NCBI GenBank assembly: GCA_910890315.1
Contig: CAJVGD010000042.1
Coordinates: forward strand, 1,798,001 to 1,862,000
Direction of reading: 5' to 3'
Length of the DNA stretch: 64,000 nucleotides
Origin: Serendipita indica DSM 11827
Lineage: Eukaryota; Basidiomycota; Agaricomycetes; Sebacinales; Serendipitaceae
The stretch's first letter is position 1; each line of letters opens with the position of its first letter. Below are positions 1-12,450 of the stretch, piece by piece. A model generated the notes under the pieces. That model saw nothing but the letters and a program-made list of their open reading frames with translations, had not been told where the DNA came from and ran no database searches. The position numbers and the translations under genes are program-made.

Positions 1-1235
1 GCCGAAGATGTCGAGTTGAACGTGCGTGCATGAAAAAGAAGTACGTACATCTCGTTATGCACACCGAATTTAACCTTTTGACTATAGAAAGACGCTTACA
101 GCCCTGCCTAGCCAGACTGGGAGACGCGAGTATATAACCCCGCGGGGTGTTGTCGCCATTTCGCCCCAGCAGGATGACCCAGATCCTGTATGTTTTCGGT
201 GAAACACCAGAATCCAAGCATCTCAGGGTGCTTACGACAGCGTCGGCAGAGCGGGTCAGGTGCTTTCGGTTGACGAGGAGCCAGACGGCGTAGCATGCGG
301 TATTTCAAGATGTTGGACGATACCAAAAGTTTACGTTGCAAGAGGCGAGATGTCGGTTGAAGGCCGGCCAAGGGGTGGGAGCCCACTATCTTTCAAGCGA
401 GCGACGGGACGAAGGCAGTTGGGCGTTCGGTCGCTGATCGGCCACGGACAATACGGGCAACTATCGCCACATACCATAAATGATTTCACTGCTTGTGGAC
501 ACATGGTCTAGCCGGAACACGCTCCGCAGTCGTATGAGACGTGCATGGCAGGAAAAGCAAATTCGGAACAGAAGGTCAATGGAGGTCCAGCCAGGGGGTC
601 CAACTGTCTCATCGTCATGCGCATAATGATACCAATGATCTTGTCGTCGTGGGTCGGTTAAGGCTTTATCGCGGCAGACAGACGCTTGACACCTCGGACA
701 TGCGTAATGGCCTGGCCAGTAAAGACAAGGTTCTGGCCATATCGTCCCACACCCTTGCAAGGTATAGAGGAGTGTATGTAAAATTCATTGTCACCTCTGC
801 GTGGCTTCAAGGTGTCACCCTGAGGTGTATCCCACTGATACCATGGCCCTCGAGATAAAGCACAACAGATCTGCCTTTACAACTCTCAGTCTGATCGGAT
901 AGTCCAAGCCAAGCCCATTGATGCTTTGCCGACCCACGCGAGATATTAGAAATGCATAAACTCCAGTTCAGATGTTAGTCCATGTCCGAATCGGCGGCCG
1001 GCCCAGGCGACCAATCCCTAGCCGCTGATAAGGATTTCCAAGCGTCGGCCAGATTAACCCAAAACGAAATAAACGACTTTATCGTCGTGTCGTAAACTCT
1101 TTAAAAACCCGAGCAGCCCTCCAGGTCATGTCATACCCCCGTCGGTGACCCGCTCACCTTGGACAAACACCAGATCCTTCTTGGACTTTCCCTCTTCTTC
1201 CACCTGTCGTTGGTCTCCCCTCTGTGATCTACGAC
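1..1235. other. Left-edge region, no supported gene
   Basis: Short open frames occur on both strands, but none shows a recognisable domain, a convincing splice pattern or a credible start. The last part, just before the ammonium transporter start, must contain that gene's promoter and leader. I see no clear TATA element there. Confidence 0.5.
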
Positions 1236-2988
1236 ATGCTCGCAAAGCTCCAGAAGCGTGCGGTCGACCAGTGAGTAGACTTTCACTCTTCCCCACTTTT
1301 TGTAAACATCTAACGACTCTTTTACAGATCGTCGTTTGACCGAGGAGATGTCTCCTTCATCCTCATCAGTTCTGCCCTGTAAGAGACGACGTTTACGTAC
1401 TAGGGTCGCAAAGTCCTCATCCGAGTTTCCAGCGTCCTGTTCATGGTTCCGGGACTCATGTTCCTGTAAGCGTTTACCTCGCTTGCTTTTTGGCATCTCC
1501 CTGACCAAATTTTCAGTTACTCGGGTCTCTCCCGACGTAAAAACGCCCTCTCCGTGATTTGGGTGTGCTTCTTCGGGTCGCTCGTGACGACAATCACATG
1601 GTATATTTGGGGTTACTCCCTCGCCTTCTCCCCGACAGCCACAAACGGCTTCATTGGCAATCTAGAATTTGGCGGTCACCACAATGCCCTGGGTGATCCA
1701 TCTCCCGGTTCCCCGCTCATCCCAACTCTCCTCTATTCGCTCTTCCAGATGGAGTTCTGCTGCGTGACAGTCGCCATCTTGATGGGTGCAATTGCAGAGC
1801 GCGGTCGCGTGATGCCCGCGATGCTCTTCGTCTTCGTCTGGGTCACCCTCGTCTACGCACCTGTTGCGTGCTGGGTATGGAACATCAACGGCTGGGCATT
1901 CAAGTGGGGCGTTGCCGACTATGCTGGCGGTGGACCTGTCGAAATCGGTTCCGGTGTCGGTGGTTTGGCCTATTCCTGGGTCATTGGAAGACGTCACGAG
2001 CGTGAGCTGGTCAATTTCCGCCCACACAATGTCACTCTCGTCACTCTCGGCACGTTCATGCTCTGGTTCGGTTGGATCGGTTTCAATGCTGGATCTGCCT
2101 TTGGTGCCAACCTCAGGGCTGTCTATGCTGCGCTCAACACTTGCCTTTGCGCGTCGGTCGGTGGCATCACCTGGTGCTTGGTACGGCATGCCATTCAGCT
2201 GGTCTATCCTAGAAACTGACCAATTTGTAGCTCGATTACAGGATCCAGAAGAAGTATACCATGATTGGTCTCTGCTCTGGTACCATTGCCGGTCTCGTCG
2301 CCGCCACTCCCAGCTCTGGATTCATCCCCCTCTGGGCTAGCGTCGCTCTTGGCTTCGTCGCGTCGGCAATTTGCAACTACGGCACAAAGAGTGAGTCCCC
2401 CATTCCTTTGGTAAACACCAGACTGATCCGTTTTTAGTCAAGCACCTGATCCGTATCGACGACGCGCTCGATCTGTTCGCAGAGCACGCGTTGGCGGGTA
2501 TCGTCGGTCTTCTCTTCAACGGCCTCTTTGCCAAGAACGAAATCATCGCCCTCGACGATGTCAACACTGCAATCAATGGTGGCTGGCTCGACCGCAATTT
2601 CAAGCAGCTTTATATCCAGTTTGCCTACGTTATCGCCTGCTGTGCCTACGTCTTTGCTATCACGGCATTGATTGCCAAGGTCTTCTGTCTTATTCCTTTC
2701 CTCAACCTCCGCGCTTCGGACCACGCCGAGTTGATCGGTATCGACGACGACCAAATTGGCGAGTTCGTTCAGGACTTCGTGGAGGTCCGCAGAGCATACG
2801 ACGAGTGGGCTCCAGCTGCAGCGACAAGCAGCCAGCCAGAGAAGCCAGAGAAATTCAACGGCACCCATACGCCCGTTGCTGCTGGTGATCGTCACGGATT
2901 CCCGGATACAAATGTCAACGTTCACACCCCGAGCAACATTAACCCCAACCATCACGACGGACTTACTTTGCCGATGAGCGAAAAGTAG
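1236..2988 (+). CDS. Ammonium transporter, Amt/Mep family
   Basis: Plasma-membrane ammonium transporter of the Amt/Mep/Rh family, which takes up ammonium as a nitrogen source and in some fungi acts as a sensor (family knowledge). Six exons fit in frame: 1236-1270, 1328-1378, 1433-1465, 1517-2180, 2231-2390 and 2438-2988. They give 497 residues, the usual Mep length. The splice pattern recovers the first helix and signature FLYSGLSRRKNALSV near residue 50, then typical segments such as FGWIGFNAGSAFGANLR and LVAATPSSGFIPLWAS. The start ATG at 1236 is chosen because upstream frames are closed and the next exons join it in phase. The hydrophilic tail after about residue 415 is cytosolic and rich in Asn, His and Pro. 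It lies upstream of a secreted protease on the same strand. The family call is very secure; a functional class (transceptor or plain carrier) cannot be read from the sequence. Confidence 0.93.
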
Positions 2989-3808
2989 ACGCCTAATTCG
3001 GCTGAAAACCGTTCTCTGATGATGTGGATGCACCTCACTATACTACCCCAGTTCTGCTCGTATCCGTGCTCGTCTCGTGTCGATCCTCCCGTCTATTCCA
3101 GGATGGAGAGATGGCCATGTTCGTCTGTATAGTTAATGTGCATATAACTTGCGTAATAAATGGCGTCGACAAACATACAGTAACCATAAAGTTAAGACTT
3201 CGACCCGGCATCGACAACACGAAGAGGCCAGGACGCTCGTATGCTGTCCCTAAACTCGCAAAGAAGGACGATCGTCGACAGTTGTGTACTCGACATGTTC
3301 CCGGACGACTCCCAGGGTTTCGCCTGAGACCAGGCACCTGCGGACGAACGGCCATCCATTGCAGCGCAGCGCACAGTTCATCCGAAACACTTTTCTCCGT
3401 CTCTCACAGGATCTTTTTTAGCAATCCTTTAGGATACTAGGTGGTTGGACGGCCCGGGGTTTTGCTTGTCTCGACGGAGACCTCTCGGAAATTCCGCAGC
3501 GTCATTTCTGTATGATTGGAACACAAGATGGATGCGAAAAACTGCATGTTTCTGTCTGCCGTTCTGCTTGGCTGACCCACCCGGGACGCAGGCCATTCAA
3601 CATCCGCCACGCCGGGGGAAATGAATGGGTCGCGTTCCAGGACATAAACTTTTGCGCCTTGTTGCACCGATCAAGGCCCTGTTCTCTTCCTCATTTCCCT
3701 TTCTTCCTTCTCCCCGCGTTTGTCGTTCTTCGAGTCTCAAAGATCCAAGTACGAAGGAGAACTGGGTCCTAAGAAAGACGTAGTACTCTGGGAATTGTCG
3801 TCGTCGCT
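2989..3808. other. Intergenic between transporter and subtilase
   Basis: This stretch holds the transporter 3' end, with a possible polyadenylation-like AATAAA at about 3154, and the subtilase promoter. A pyrimidine-rich block at about 3680-3720 looks like a fungal 5' leader. No gene is supported. Confidence 0.5.
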
Positions 3809-6043
3809 ATGCCCACTCGTTCATTCCACCTTCTCGCGCTCCTATTCGCTGCTGCCTCCGCACCTTGGGCATCCTTCCGCGATGCGCATGGGGCTATAGG
3901 AGGGGTCTATGCCGCAGCACTTCCTTCTCCAGCTTCATTTCCAGACTCGGGTTCAGCTTACCCAGCTCTCCAAAGATTCACCAAACGGCGTACCGCTCCA
4001 CGAGTAGAAATACGAGACGTAGATGGTCCAGTGAGAGCGGACGGATATATTATCACGTTTACGGATGGTGCAAATGCTACCGAAGCACACGACGCCATCG
4101 TTGCGTCCTTTGGCAAAGAAGCCGTCTCGTACCGGTACGACACAGAGACGAGCACGGTCAGGGGCCTATCTGGAACGTTCAACGCTACGGAGATACGAGA
4201 ACTTCAAGGGGCAGACTTTGTTCAGAGCATCGAGCCAGACGTCATTGGCAAGCTCGACGCGTTGGCGACACAGTATGATGCTCCGTGGGGCCTCCAGCGA
4301 GTATCTCAGGTGAACGGATTACCGGATGACAGTGATGAAGGTGGATTGGGATACACGTATACATATGACCAAAGTGCGGGGCAAGGAGTCGACATTTACG
4401 TCTTAGACTCCGGAATCAATACAGCACATACGGTGCGCTATTCTAGTTTCTTTTCTACTCTCTACTAACCGGTCTTTCATAGGATTTTGGTGGCCGAGCT
4501 CGGTGGGGCAAGGTAGATTTAGTTCCCGCGTTGCTTACGGCCAAACGCTAACGCGTATTTCTTTAGACATTCGGTGGATTCCCTGACGAAGACGTGAGTG
4601 TTTCATCTCCTCTGCGGCGTATACTTACCGGATATAGACTATTGGTCACGGTATGGCTATACGCCACAAGGGAAGCTGAAACTGATGCGAGAGTGGCGTG
4701 ATTCAGGAACTCATGTTGCGGGTACAGCGGGAGGAAACAGATACGGTGTCGCAAAACGTGCCAACCTTATTGCCGTCCGCTTCGTCGATGCAAGTGGGAA
4801 CGGCCGTACGTTCCGTTCCACTCTCGGTCCCATGAAACAAGACTAACGACAAGAATAGTTGCGTCGGACTTTGTCGCTGCCGTGCAATGGATCATCGCGC
4901 AAGCGGCGTCCTCGGGTCGTCCATCTGTTGTGAACATTTCTGTCCATTTCCCCGGGACTGACTCGATTGATCAAGTTGTAACGGATGTAAGTTACACTAT
5001 TTGGCGCGAATATACGGGCTAAGCTATGGTAGGCCATCAATGCGGGACTTCATGTTGTCGTTTCCGCAGGGAATAGAGGCACGGACGCGTCGAGCCAGGT
5101 AGGTTTTATCCTAAACCGCATTCGTATACTGATCCTTCCCAGTCTCCTGCTCGCGTACCAGTCGTGACCACAGTCGCCGCAACGACCATAGTGAGTGAAG
5201 CTCTTTATGGCCATCTGGATCTGATGGTCAAACAGAGAGATGAAGCGGCTTATTATAGCAACTATGGACCCCGTACGTGAACCCGCATGCCACTTTGTGA
5301 TAAGCTAACGCACGCAGTGGTGGACATTTGGGCACCTGGAAGCTCCATTATCTCAGCATGGATAGGATGTGTGTCACCATTTACCTGCTATGGGTGATCG
5401 TACTGATCTCTATCGTAGCCAACACTGCGACCGCAACACTCACTGGAACATCCATGGCAGCGCCCCATGTGGTCAGTAGTTAGCAACGGCGAAACAAATC
5501 ACTAAACATACCCAGGCGGGTATTACCGCACTTCTGATCAGTCGTGTCGGCAACAGGGTGCCGGCTGCGTTGTTGGCCTTACTCCAATCTCTTTCGCCCT
5601 TCCGCTCGTTGAGCGATGTTCGTAAGTAAACTCTACTGAAGAACATAGGGTGACCCTCTGATTTTTTTCCAGCCGATGGAACGATTAATCAACTAGCAAA
5701 CAACGGCGCATTTACTCTCACAGGCGTTGACTCTAAGGAGGATTCGACAACCCTTGAAACCAACACGGAGTCTTCAACGAGCTCATCCACTCAAACTGCT
5801 ATATCGAGTTCTACCAATTCGGAGGAGACTAGCACTCTCAGTCCACCTGCCGCAACCAATACCTTCACGTCGGTAACTACATCCTTGCTTTGGGATACGG
5901 TCTCGTCAACCGAAGACTCTCCTACGAGCTCATCGACCACTACGTCGCGGCTAGCGGCAACAACCACGACCACCACGATTGGAAGGAAGCCAGCCGGGAG
6001 GAAACCCATTTTCCCCCATCCGCCTTGGCGCTGGTGGTGGTAG
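3809..6043 (+). CDS. Secreted subtilisin-like serine protease (S8, proteinase K-like)
   Basis: Endoprotease expected to be secreted. The N-terminus has a hydrophobic signal segment ([17 protein letters not shown]), then an I9 propeptide ([19 protein letters not shown] onward, residues about 75-145), then the catalytic domain. About a dozen short introns must be removed. After that all three catalytic motifs are present: Asp in YVLDSGI, His in [12 protein letters not shown] and Ser in [11 protein letters not shown]. Exon 1 ends at 4432. A Ser/Thr-rich tail of roughly 90 residues follows the catalytic domain ([17 protein letters not shown] and more), likely O-glycosylated, and ends oddly in a run of tryptophans, WRWWW, with no obvious GPI signal. 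The ATG at 3809 directly precedes the signal segment. A terminal intron could replace the last residues. Identity as an active S8 protease is secure. Confidence 0.92.
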
Positions 6044-6818
6044 CTCATGCAAGGATTCCTACGGCCGATATATACTACGTATAACCTCGTGTATTACTCA
6101 CTTTTATACGGACAATGTGACTTAGGCGTTGTTTTGTCCGCAGCTTGCTCAAGGGAGCACTGTCTACCTGGACGTGGCGAGTGCCGTGAACCTGGCACAA
6201 TGTATTATGCGCCAAGATAGGTGCACGATAGTGAGGAGGGCTACGCCTCGTTCACTCCAAGTCGGGACCCATATGAGTCGGAGTTAAATGAGGCAGAAGT
6301 GCGAGCCCTGATTTGCAAAGCTTATTCGAGACGTGAACGTGAACATAGGCTGCGCCTGGGTATTTCGCCTTGTGCTCTGTTTGGCGACGCCCGAGTCAAA
6401 GCATCACTTGAACTCTAACCCACTCGACCGGGCCATCCTTGATCTCTACACATAATCCCAAATATCGCTCGACTCACCCAAGGTGGTCACATATTGGCAT
6501 ACATCCGCCACATCAGAAACGAGGCAGTCGACTCTTGCACCGGGGGACGTGCATGAAAGGTCAATCCGCAGGGGTTGTATCAAACTGGAAATGAACATCC
6601 ATGGCGAATCAAAATCGCCAAGTATCTCCAGGTGAAGGGGAATGAGCCACATGGTGGCCGCCTGTCCGGTCTTTGCAAGCTCAGCTTCAGTTTTATCCTC
6701 TCACGTTTATTTAACTCGAAGTCTATTCTTTCATTAAACTAATGAATGCATTGGAAAGTCTATTGGACACGCATGACAGATACAAATGCAGAGACAGCCC
6801 GGGCTCCCGAGATACCTT
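6044..6818. other. Convergent intergenic region
   Basis: This lies between the 3' ends of the subtilase (plus) and the C2H2 gene (minus). A 65-codon frame at 6221-6418 has no recognisable domain and is not called. No repeat or RNA gene is seen. Confidence 0.45.
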
Positions 6819-8814
6819 TTACTTTCTCTTAATCCCCATGTGCTTTGTGCGGATATGTCTATCCACGTTATCCTTGGACGCAAACCTGTCACCGCAGCTG
6901 ATGAGGCCGTAGCTGAAGCGACCCCTCGCATAATCGAGCGAGAACGTGCACCTGCACACCCAGACTGCCTTCTTTGATCCCTTCTTGGTGCCTTTGCGCT
7001 CCACTTCCAATTCCTCGACCTCTGCGGTATCGGTGGCCATGGCGGGTCGCTCCTCTTCCGGTAGGTGCTTCCTAGCGTCGGCCCACTTGTCCGCAGCCAG
7101 GTCGTCGAGGATCTTCTCCTCCGTGGCCTTGTCGAATCGGAAGACGCCGGAGGTCTGAGCTGGCGTCTCCTCACTTGCCTCCTCGAGATGCTCTGCTGCG
7201 ATTTGAGCAGCCACTCGCCTCGATTGCGAGCGAACAGCTGCAGCAGCTGGCTGTGCAGTCGCCTTGGGTGTGGCCCTTGTCGTCTTCGCCGCAACAGAAG
7301 CCTTTGCCTTCTTCTTGCCCTTCTGTACCGGCGGTTGCGCCGCTGTCTGCTCGAATGGACCCGAGATCGCATCATGTTCCTCGACCACTCTGGATTCGTC
7401 ATCATTCAGAGTGTTATGCTCCCTATTGTCGACTACCAGAGTAACGACCAGCGGGTTGGAGACTTCCGGCGCTGGAATTGCTGTCGCCTCATTGCTAGGT
7501 CCAGCAGAGACCGCTTTACCGGAGGAAAGAGCATCTGCTATGTCGTTCTGGTCAGAAACAAGTAGGAGATACCACAGTCGACTCACCAAGCGGGTGCTCC
7601 GGCTTTGGAGAAACCATTGCTGGGCGTTGAACCCTTTTGGAGGAAGTCTAGGTCCAACGTCTTCCACCTGTTGGAGGTTGACTCCGAAGATGCTTGCCCT
7701 GAGAGCGAGGAGAGCGTCCTCCCTGCAAAAATTTGGGTCACTTGGGCCAAAGACACGAGCCCATTCTTCGTCACAGATTGCTGTCGGGATCATCAGCCAC
7801 TGCTCAGGAATAAGATTACAACGCACGGAGAACTGCCGAAGCATCGACAGCCACGACGTCGGCTTTGCCCTTCGCACCAGCGCTATCATCTAGGTTGTGC
7901 GAAGAGCTGTGAAGTTTTTTCGTAGTGCTGCCGGTCTGCTTGGCAGCGTCGTTTGTTGGCGAAGTAACTTTGCTGAGATCTGGGTTGACGACCCAGTCGA
8001 GCAGAGTTTTCTTCATCTGTTACAGAGGCGTTAGCCGCTGTTTCTCCACAACTCAATAGACGTACCAGCCGGGGGTCGACCTCCTCATCTTCTTCTCTCT
8101 TGCGCTTGAGGCGGGTCTGAGGAGTGTGGGACTCCGCTTGAACTTCCGTATTTTCGAAAAGACAGCGCAGAAGGCCTAAGGCCTCCTCCTCGATTTCATC
8201 GCCCGAGCTCGTGGTCGTCGCTTTGGGACTGGAGCCACCTGTAGGGCGGCCATCTTGTCCACCATTTTTTGTGATGGAAGAAGTTTTCTTTGACTTGTCA
8301 TTGTGCTTGTTTGCGGGCCTGGGCGTGACTATGGCCAACGCGGCCGAGTAGCTCGGGACGGGCGACGTCGCGCTGGTAGGGGATGTGAAAGATGGATCAA
8401 GGTTTGGAGTCTCGAGTGCGACACGGCGCACTCGAACTTGTCGGATTGCGGGCTTGGCATTGCCACCTTCCTGGAAGCTCGCCACCAAGGACGACGACGA
8501 TGGAGCGTTCCTATCTCCATTGAGTGATCTATCAGTCTCTTCAAAGTGTCACTCACTCTTCTGAAACTTTCCTGTTTTTGTGGGGTTTAGATGGCGAGCT
8601 GGCGCCATGTTAGCCCTTTGTGCGTGCGCGATAGAGCCAGGTCATTCTTACCTCGAAGAGGCCATGGGATCCTTTGCCGTTACGAGATTCGAGCTGAGGA
8701 GGTCCAGTGCATTGCTCATGTGGAAGCTCTGGGTACCTAGGCGTCGGGTTCTGTGAGCGGCGGCTGGTCGTGCGGTTGAAAGCATGTTCACTCACTCGTG
8801 CTGGGCTTAGACAT
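6819..8814 (-). CDS. Unrecognised nuclear-type protein with a C-terminal C2H2-like finger
   Basis: I do not recognise this family. Splicing from the ATG at 8814 gives a Ser-rich start (MSKPST, then SPSKPHKNRKVSEENAP), a basic/acidic middle (RLKRKREEDEEVDPRL), a block with DALLALRASIFGVNLQQ and PPKGFNAQQWFLQS, a low-complexity KKAKASVAAKTTRATPKA linker and an acidic helix. An intron near the end (donor GTGCAC, acceptor ATCAG) joins WVCS to CGDRFASKDNVDRHIRTKH. This gives Cys-x-Cys-x12-His-x4-His, a C2H2 variant with one residue between the cysteines, followed by the basic end MGIKRK. An intron around 7730-7825 is ambiguous, because a read-through frame is also open there. Basic tracts and the finger suggest a chromatin or DNA-binding role, which is inference. 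Exon number, about seven, is provisional. Confidence 0.6.
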
Positions 8815-9371
8815 AATAAAATGATTCAACTGACTATTTGAAACGTGAAGTGCGCGTCAAAAGAGGCGGAAGAGGCAGCAAGTCTTTGAGGGTAAGTCGC
8901 GGTTAGGGACAAACGGGTGGGAGACAAACAAATGACAACGGCCGACTTGCTTATGGAAATATTTCGAAACAAAATCTCCTACTTGCTCTTGTAAGGGATT
9001 CTGCCAATGTCACCAGGTAGTTACGCCAATAACGTGGAGCCAACACCACGACAGCCGACATAAGCCTTGGTATCAGCCATGATGATTACACGTCGTTCCC
9101 GACCCTTTGTCGTGTTCGCTGGGCTCAAGCACATAGTAAATTCCCCAGTGTTCGACAGCGTGTATGAGGCGAGGACAATATTTGCGCCCCTCGAGGTACA
9201 TGTCGAATTTTTGCATCTTTAGCGGCATGACCATCTAAGTTTCGGTGTTGGCTATCGCTCTTTGGTGGGGCAAGGTCGCCCAGCGACCAAAAGTCCGGTT
9301 TATAAGTTGCATTTGATTGATCTTTGACTAGTGGTCAAAATATAGGATCAAAGCCTAGTCGCCTAGAATGG
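8815..9371. other. Intergenic, promoter side of the C2H2 gene
   Basis: No open frame or RNA gene is convincing. The region ends at the 5' edge of a SINE copy. Confidence 0.5.
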
Positions 9372-9722
9372 CAATGGCCAATGCTGTGGCGGGTAAGTAA
9401 AGTCGGCAAATGGCTCAAGAGGTTGGGTTTGCTAGGACACTTCGATGGCGCGAGGTGGTCCAGTGGTTAGGGCGCAACCACTGGGTCCCTCGTCAGCCGG
9501 TTGGCGGGGTTCGAATCTAATGCGCCGGGTTCGAATCCCAGGGATCCCCTGGCCAAAAAATGGTGGGCTCTGTTAAACCCCCCCAAAGGCCACCGCGGAG
9601 GTCAATAGAAGTGCACTCTATTGGCTGTACCCGGTCTGCCTGCGGCAGGGTTGCAGTAGTGACCTTTGGCCAAGCCTCGATAGTGGCAAAGAGGTCAAGG
9701 TTCCTTTTTGTCCCGGCACTGG
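9372..9722 (+). repeat. tRNA-derived SINE, copy 1
   Basis: This 351-base interval matches 38506-38856 along its full length and in the same orientation. The tRNA-like part starts at about 9448 (GCGCGAGGTGG, A-box TGGTCCAGTGGTTAGG) and has two B-box-like GGTTCGAATC motifs, the second within a stem (CCGGGTTCGAATCCCAGG). A roughly 75-base conserved lead lies before the tRNA-like part. The body after it contains GGTGGGCTCTGTTAAAC and CCTCGATAGTGGCAAAGAGG and ends in a T-run (CCTTTTTG). The pair differs by roughly 15-20 percent by eye, so neither is very recent. It is not a functional tRNA gene: the anticodon region does not fold cleanly. No target-site duplication could be fixed by eye. Confidence 0.8.
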
Positions 9723-10969
9723 GTACATGGATCCTTCCAGACATGTATCCACTTCGAATTGTTCAAAGTGACCACTCAAAGATTTGCTTCAAGCTTGGAC
9801 CGCACTACTTTGTCGCCTGTCAGCCACGACATCTTTGGTCACTGCGAAGGAATGTATAACAACTCAACTCGCTCATAAGGGAGTTTTTATTAATCCCAAA
9901 CCTCTCTTCGCTCACATTACCGTGATCCCGCGGCCTCATATCGCTCCAGCTGGATCACGCGTCAAGTATTGACGGTTGAAGGATGCAATTACATGATTAG
10001 GGGGTACGGATACATCGCATCGTCATGCGCAGAAGGAAGGCGGATCGCAGCCCAGGCAGAATCGCAAGGCGTGTTCGTAGAGACCCTCCATGCCTCTCTT
10101 CGAGCTATACAGCACTTGTCATTAGTGCTCATTAGTGCTTTCTTGTGGATCCCCCCTGATCAGCACCGGTGTCCCACGTCTTCAGTCGCTGTATCGTCGG
10201 AATGCGCGATCATTCAATTCAGCGCCGGCTTGAATGGGGGGGCCAAGCAGACGAGCGGCTGGGTGGACGCCGAGTGTCTTGGATGTAATCGAGTATAAAA
10301 AGAGTGGTATCAGGAGTGCGGATCTCCCGTCTGTTTCCCACCTAGAATCATCCGCAGCTCGGATACAAGGAACATTTGTGCGAAAGCGAGAATTGCTAGA
10401 TCAACCGGCTATCCGAATCAGGACCGTTATGGACAAGCACAGAGACCATGCTGCTCGACGCGACGGGTAAAAGTTCGAAGTCCAATTGTACATGTGCAGT
10501 TCTGGCCTATTTGGTATCCATCGTGCATTGAAAAAAACTTCCGGAACAATCGTTTAGGCTCGATTGACAAAGAACTGGCATGGAGACGCGAGAACGACAA
10601 AAGGCGGGCTTGGCTCTTGGCATCACCATCCTTACTTCGACTACGCTGTGTTTCGACGTTAACTATGGTCGCTGTTGCCACTCGAAAGTCCAGACCTCGA
10701 TCTGGAGCATATAATCCGTCCAGACTAGCCTCGTCGACTTTTCCATTCCCTTTTCTCCTCCCTCTCCCCTCGCTTTCCCACCGCCTGTGGCTGGTAGACG
10801 GCTCTTGCTCTTTCTTTCCCTTATTCATCTATTCAGCCTATTTCTTTTTCATTTCTAATTGGCCAGGAAGCCCTTCTACGCCCCCTCACCTCGCTGAGCA
10901 AGTCTCCTTCCTTCATTACAGGCGGTCTCCTCTCCTTTCCTCTCTCAATTCATCAAATTTGATATCAAA
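9723..10969. other. Long intergenic region and promoter of carbonic anhydrase 1
   Basis: No gene is supported. The last 230 bases (about 10736-10965) are strongly pyrimidine-rich on the plus strand (TTTTCTCCTCCCTCTCCCC), the usual leader/promoter composition of highly expressed filamentous-fungal genes. A TATAAAA-like string at about 10295 is too far from the start to be assigned. Confidence 0.5.
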
Positions 10970-12450
10970 ATGGTCAAATCTGCACTTGTATCAACCCTTC
11001 TTCTCGCCGTTTCGGCCTTTGCCCACCCTCACGCCCATGGTGGCCCCAGTTCAGATCAGCTCTATTCGTTCCTAAAGGCTCGCACTTCTGTTAGTGCTGC
11101 AGCCTCTGAAGGTGCCGCTGCCAATCCCTCGAGCGGCAGCTCCAATGGATCCGCAGAGGGAGGACGTGGTTCCTCGACTGCATTCTCCGCAGCTCGCTTC
11201 CCAGACGTGCAAGCTGTTCTCGAGGGAAACAAGCGCTTTGTCCAGAACCGCGACGCCAAGGCAATTCAAGAGCTCGTGGACAATGGCCAAAAGCCACCGT
11301 TCATGATGGTCGCTTGCAGTGATTCCCGGGCACCCGAGGCCACCATTTTCGATTCCAAGCCCGGAACCTTCTTCATGGAGCGAAACATTGCCAACCAGTA
11401 CAAACCTGGTGATGAAAACGCGCAAAGGTACGTTAGTCAATTGTAGTGGCTGAATAGCATTAACGCTAGCGCAGCGTGATGGCATACGGCATTCATGTCC
11501 TCGGTGTCCAGCACATTGTGATCCTTGGTCACTATGGCTGCGGAGGCATCGCTGCGTCTATCGCTACTCCCCCCAAGAACAATATCAACGTCGCATCACA
11601 TATCGTCAACACTTGGATCGGTGACATTCGTCAACTCTACTTGACATCTAACCGCTCCGAGATTGTGGAGATGCGCACGGCCAACCTCGCCATCGAGGCG
11701 GCTGGTGGCACCGTTGAAGAGCCAAAGATTCGCGAGCCAGGTTTCCGCGCCCTCGTCGAGGAAAATGTCAAGCTCCAGGTCCAACGACTTGTTGACAGCA
11801 GTGTCATGAAGAATGTAGGTCTTCTTTCTTTGGGTTTGCCCGTACCTGTACTGATCAGGATTGTATAGCGCGTCGACGAGATCACTACCAAGCTCAACAC
11901 GGATGGCACTCTCAAGGCCTCCAACTCGACCCCTGTCGAGCGCCGCGCAGAAGAGGGCGGTGCAATCCGCCCTGTCTTTGTCCACGGATGGGTGCATGAC
12001 CTCGAGAGTGGAGAGATCATCGACCTCAACATTTCCTCTGGTCCAGCTGGCTTTGAGAACTTTGTTCCTCCTGCGGCTGGCGAGGGCAATGCGGAGAGCC
12101 CCTCCTCATCTACGACGACTGCTGGAGGCGAGAGCGCAACGTCGACGTCTGCTGCGGAAGGAGGAGCCAGCTCTACTTCTTCGGCAGCTGAGGGTGCGGC
12201 CACTACCACTTCTAGCGCTGCAGAGGGTGGCGAGACTTCTTCCACCGTTGCAGGAGAGGGTGCAGAGAGCTCGAGCTCGACGAGTGCCGAGGCGACTGCC
12301 GCTTCGTCTTCGTCTGGAGATGTTCGTGTTCACGGTCCATCCTCGCTTGGTACCAGAAGAGCGAGACGTTCGAATGCACGCGCGCTCAATGCCTCTTCTC
12401 TCAATCTTCACAAGCGCTTGGCGTCATTTGGACGATCAGGTCGTCGTTAA
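10970..12450 (+). CDS. Secreted beta-carbonic anhydrase 1, with Ser/Thr-rich tail
   Basis: Zinc enzyme interconverting CO2 and bicarbonate. Three exons (10970-11427, 11475-11814, 11869-12450) give 459 residues. The N-terminus is a clear signal peptide (MVKSALVSTLLLAVSAFAHP), unlike the cytosolic beta-CA typical of fungi. Zinc-binding motifs are intact: ACSDSRAPE (Cys and Asp-Arg dyad) and LGHYGCGG (His and Cys). The catalytic domain spans about residues 70-330. It is followed by a conserved-looking segment IRPVFVHGWVHDLESGEIID, then about 90 residues of Ser, Thr, Gly and Ala repeats and a basic end. The tail probably carries O-glycans and may hold the enzyme in the wall or mucilage (inference). 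A shorter paralogue lies 5 kb away on the other strand. Confidence 0.93.

Noticed and set aside
9448-9547. Possible functional tRNA gene
   Set aside because: It has A-box and B-box motifs, but no clean cloverleaf or anticodon arm, and the homology with the second copy extends well beyond a tRNA on both sides; it is better explained as a SINE head.
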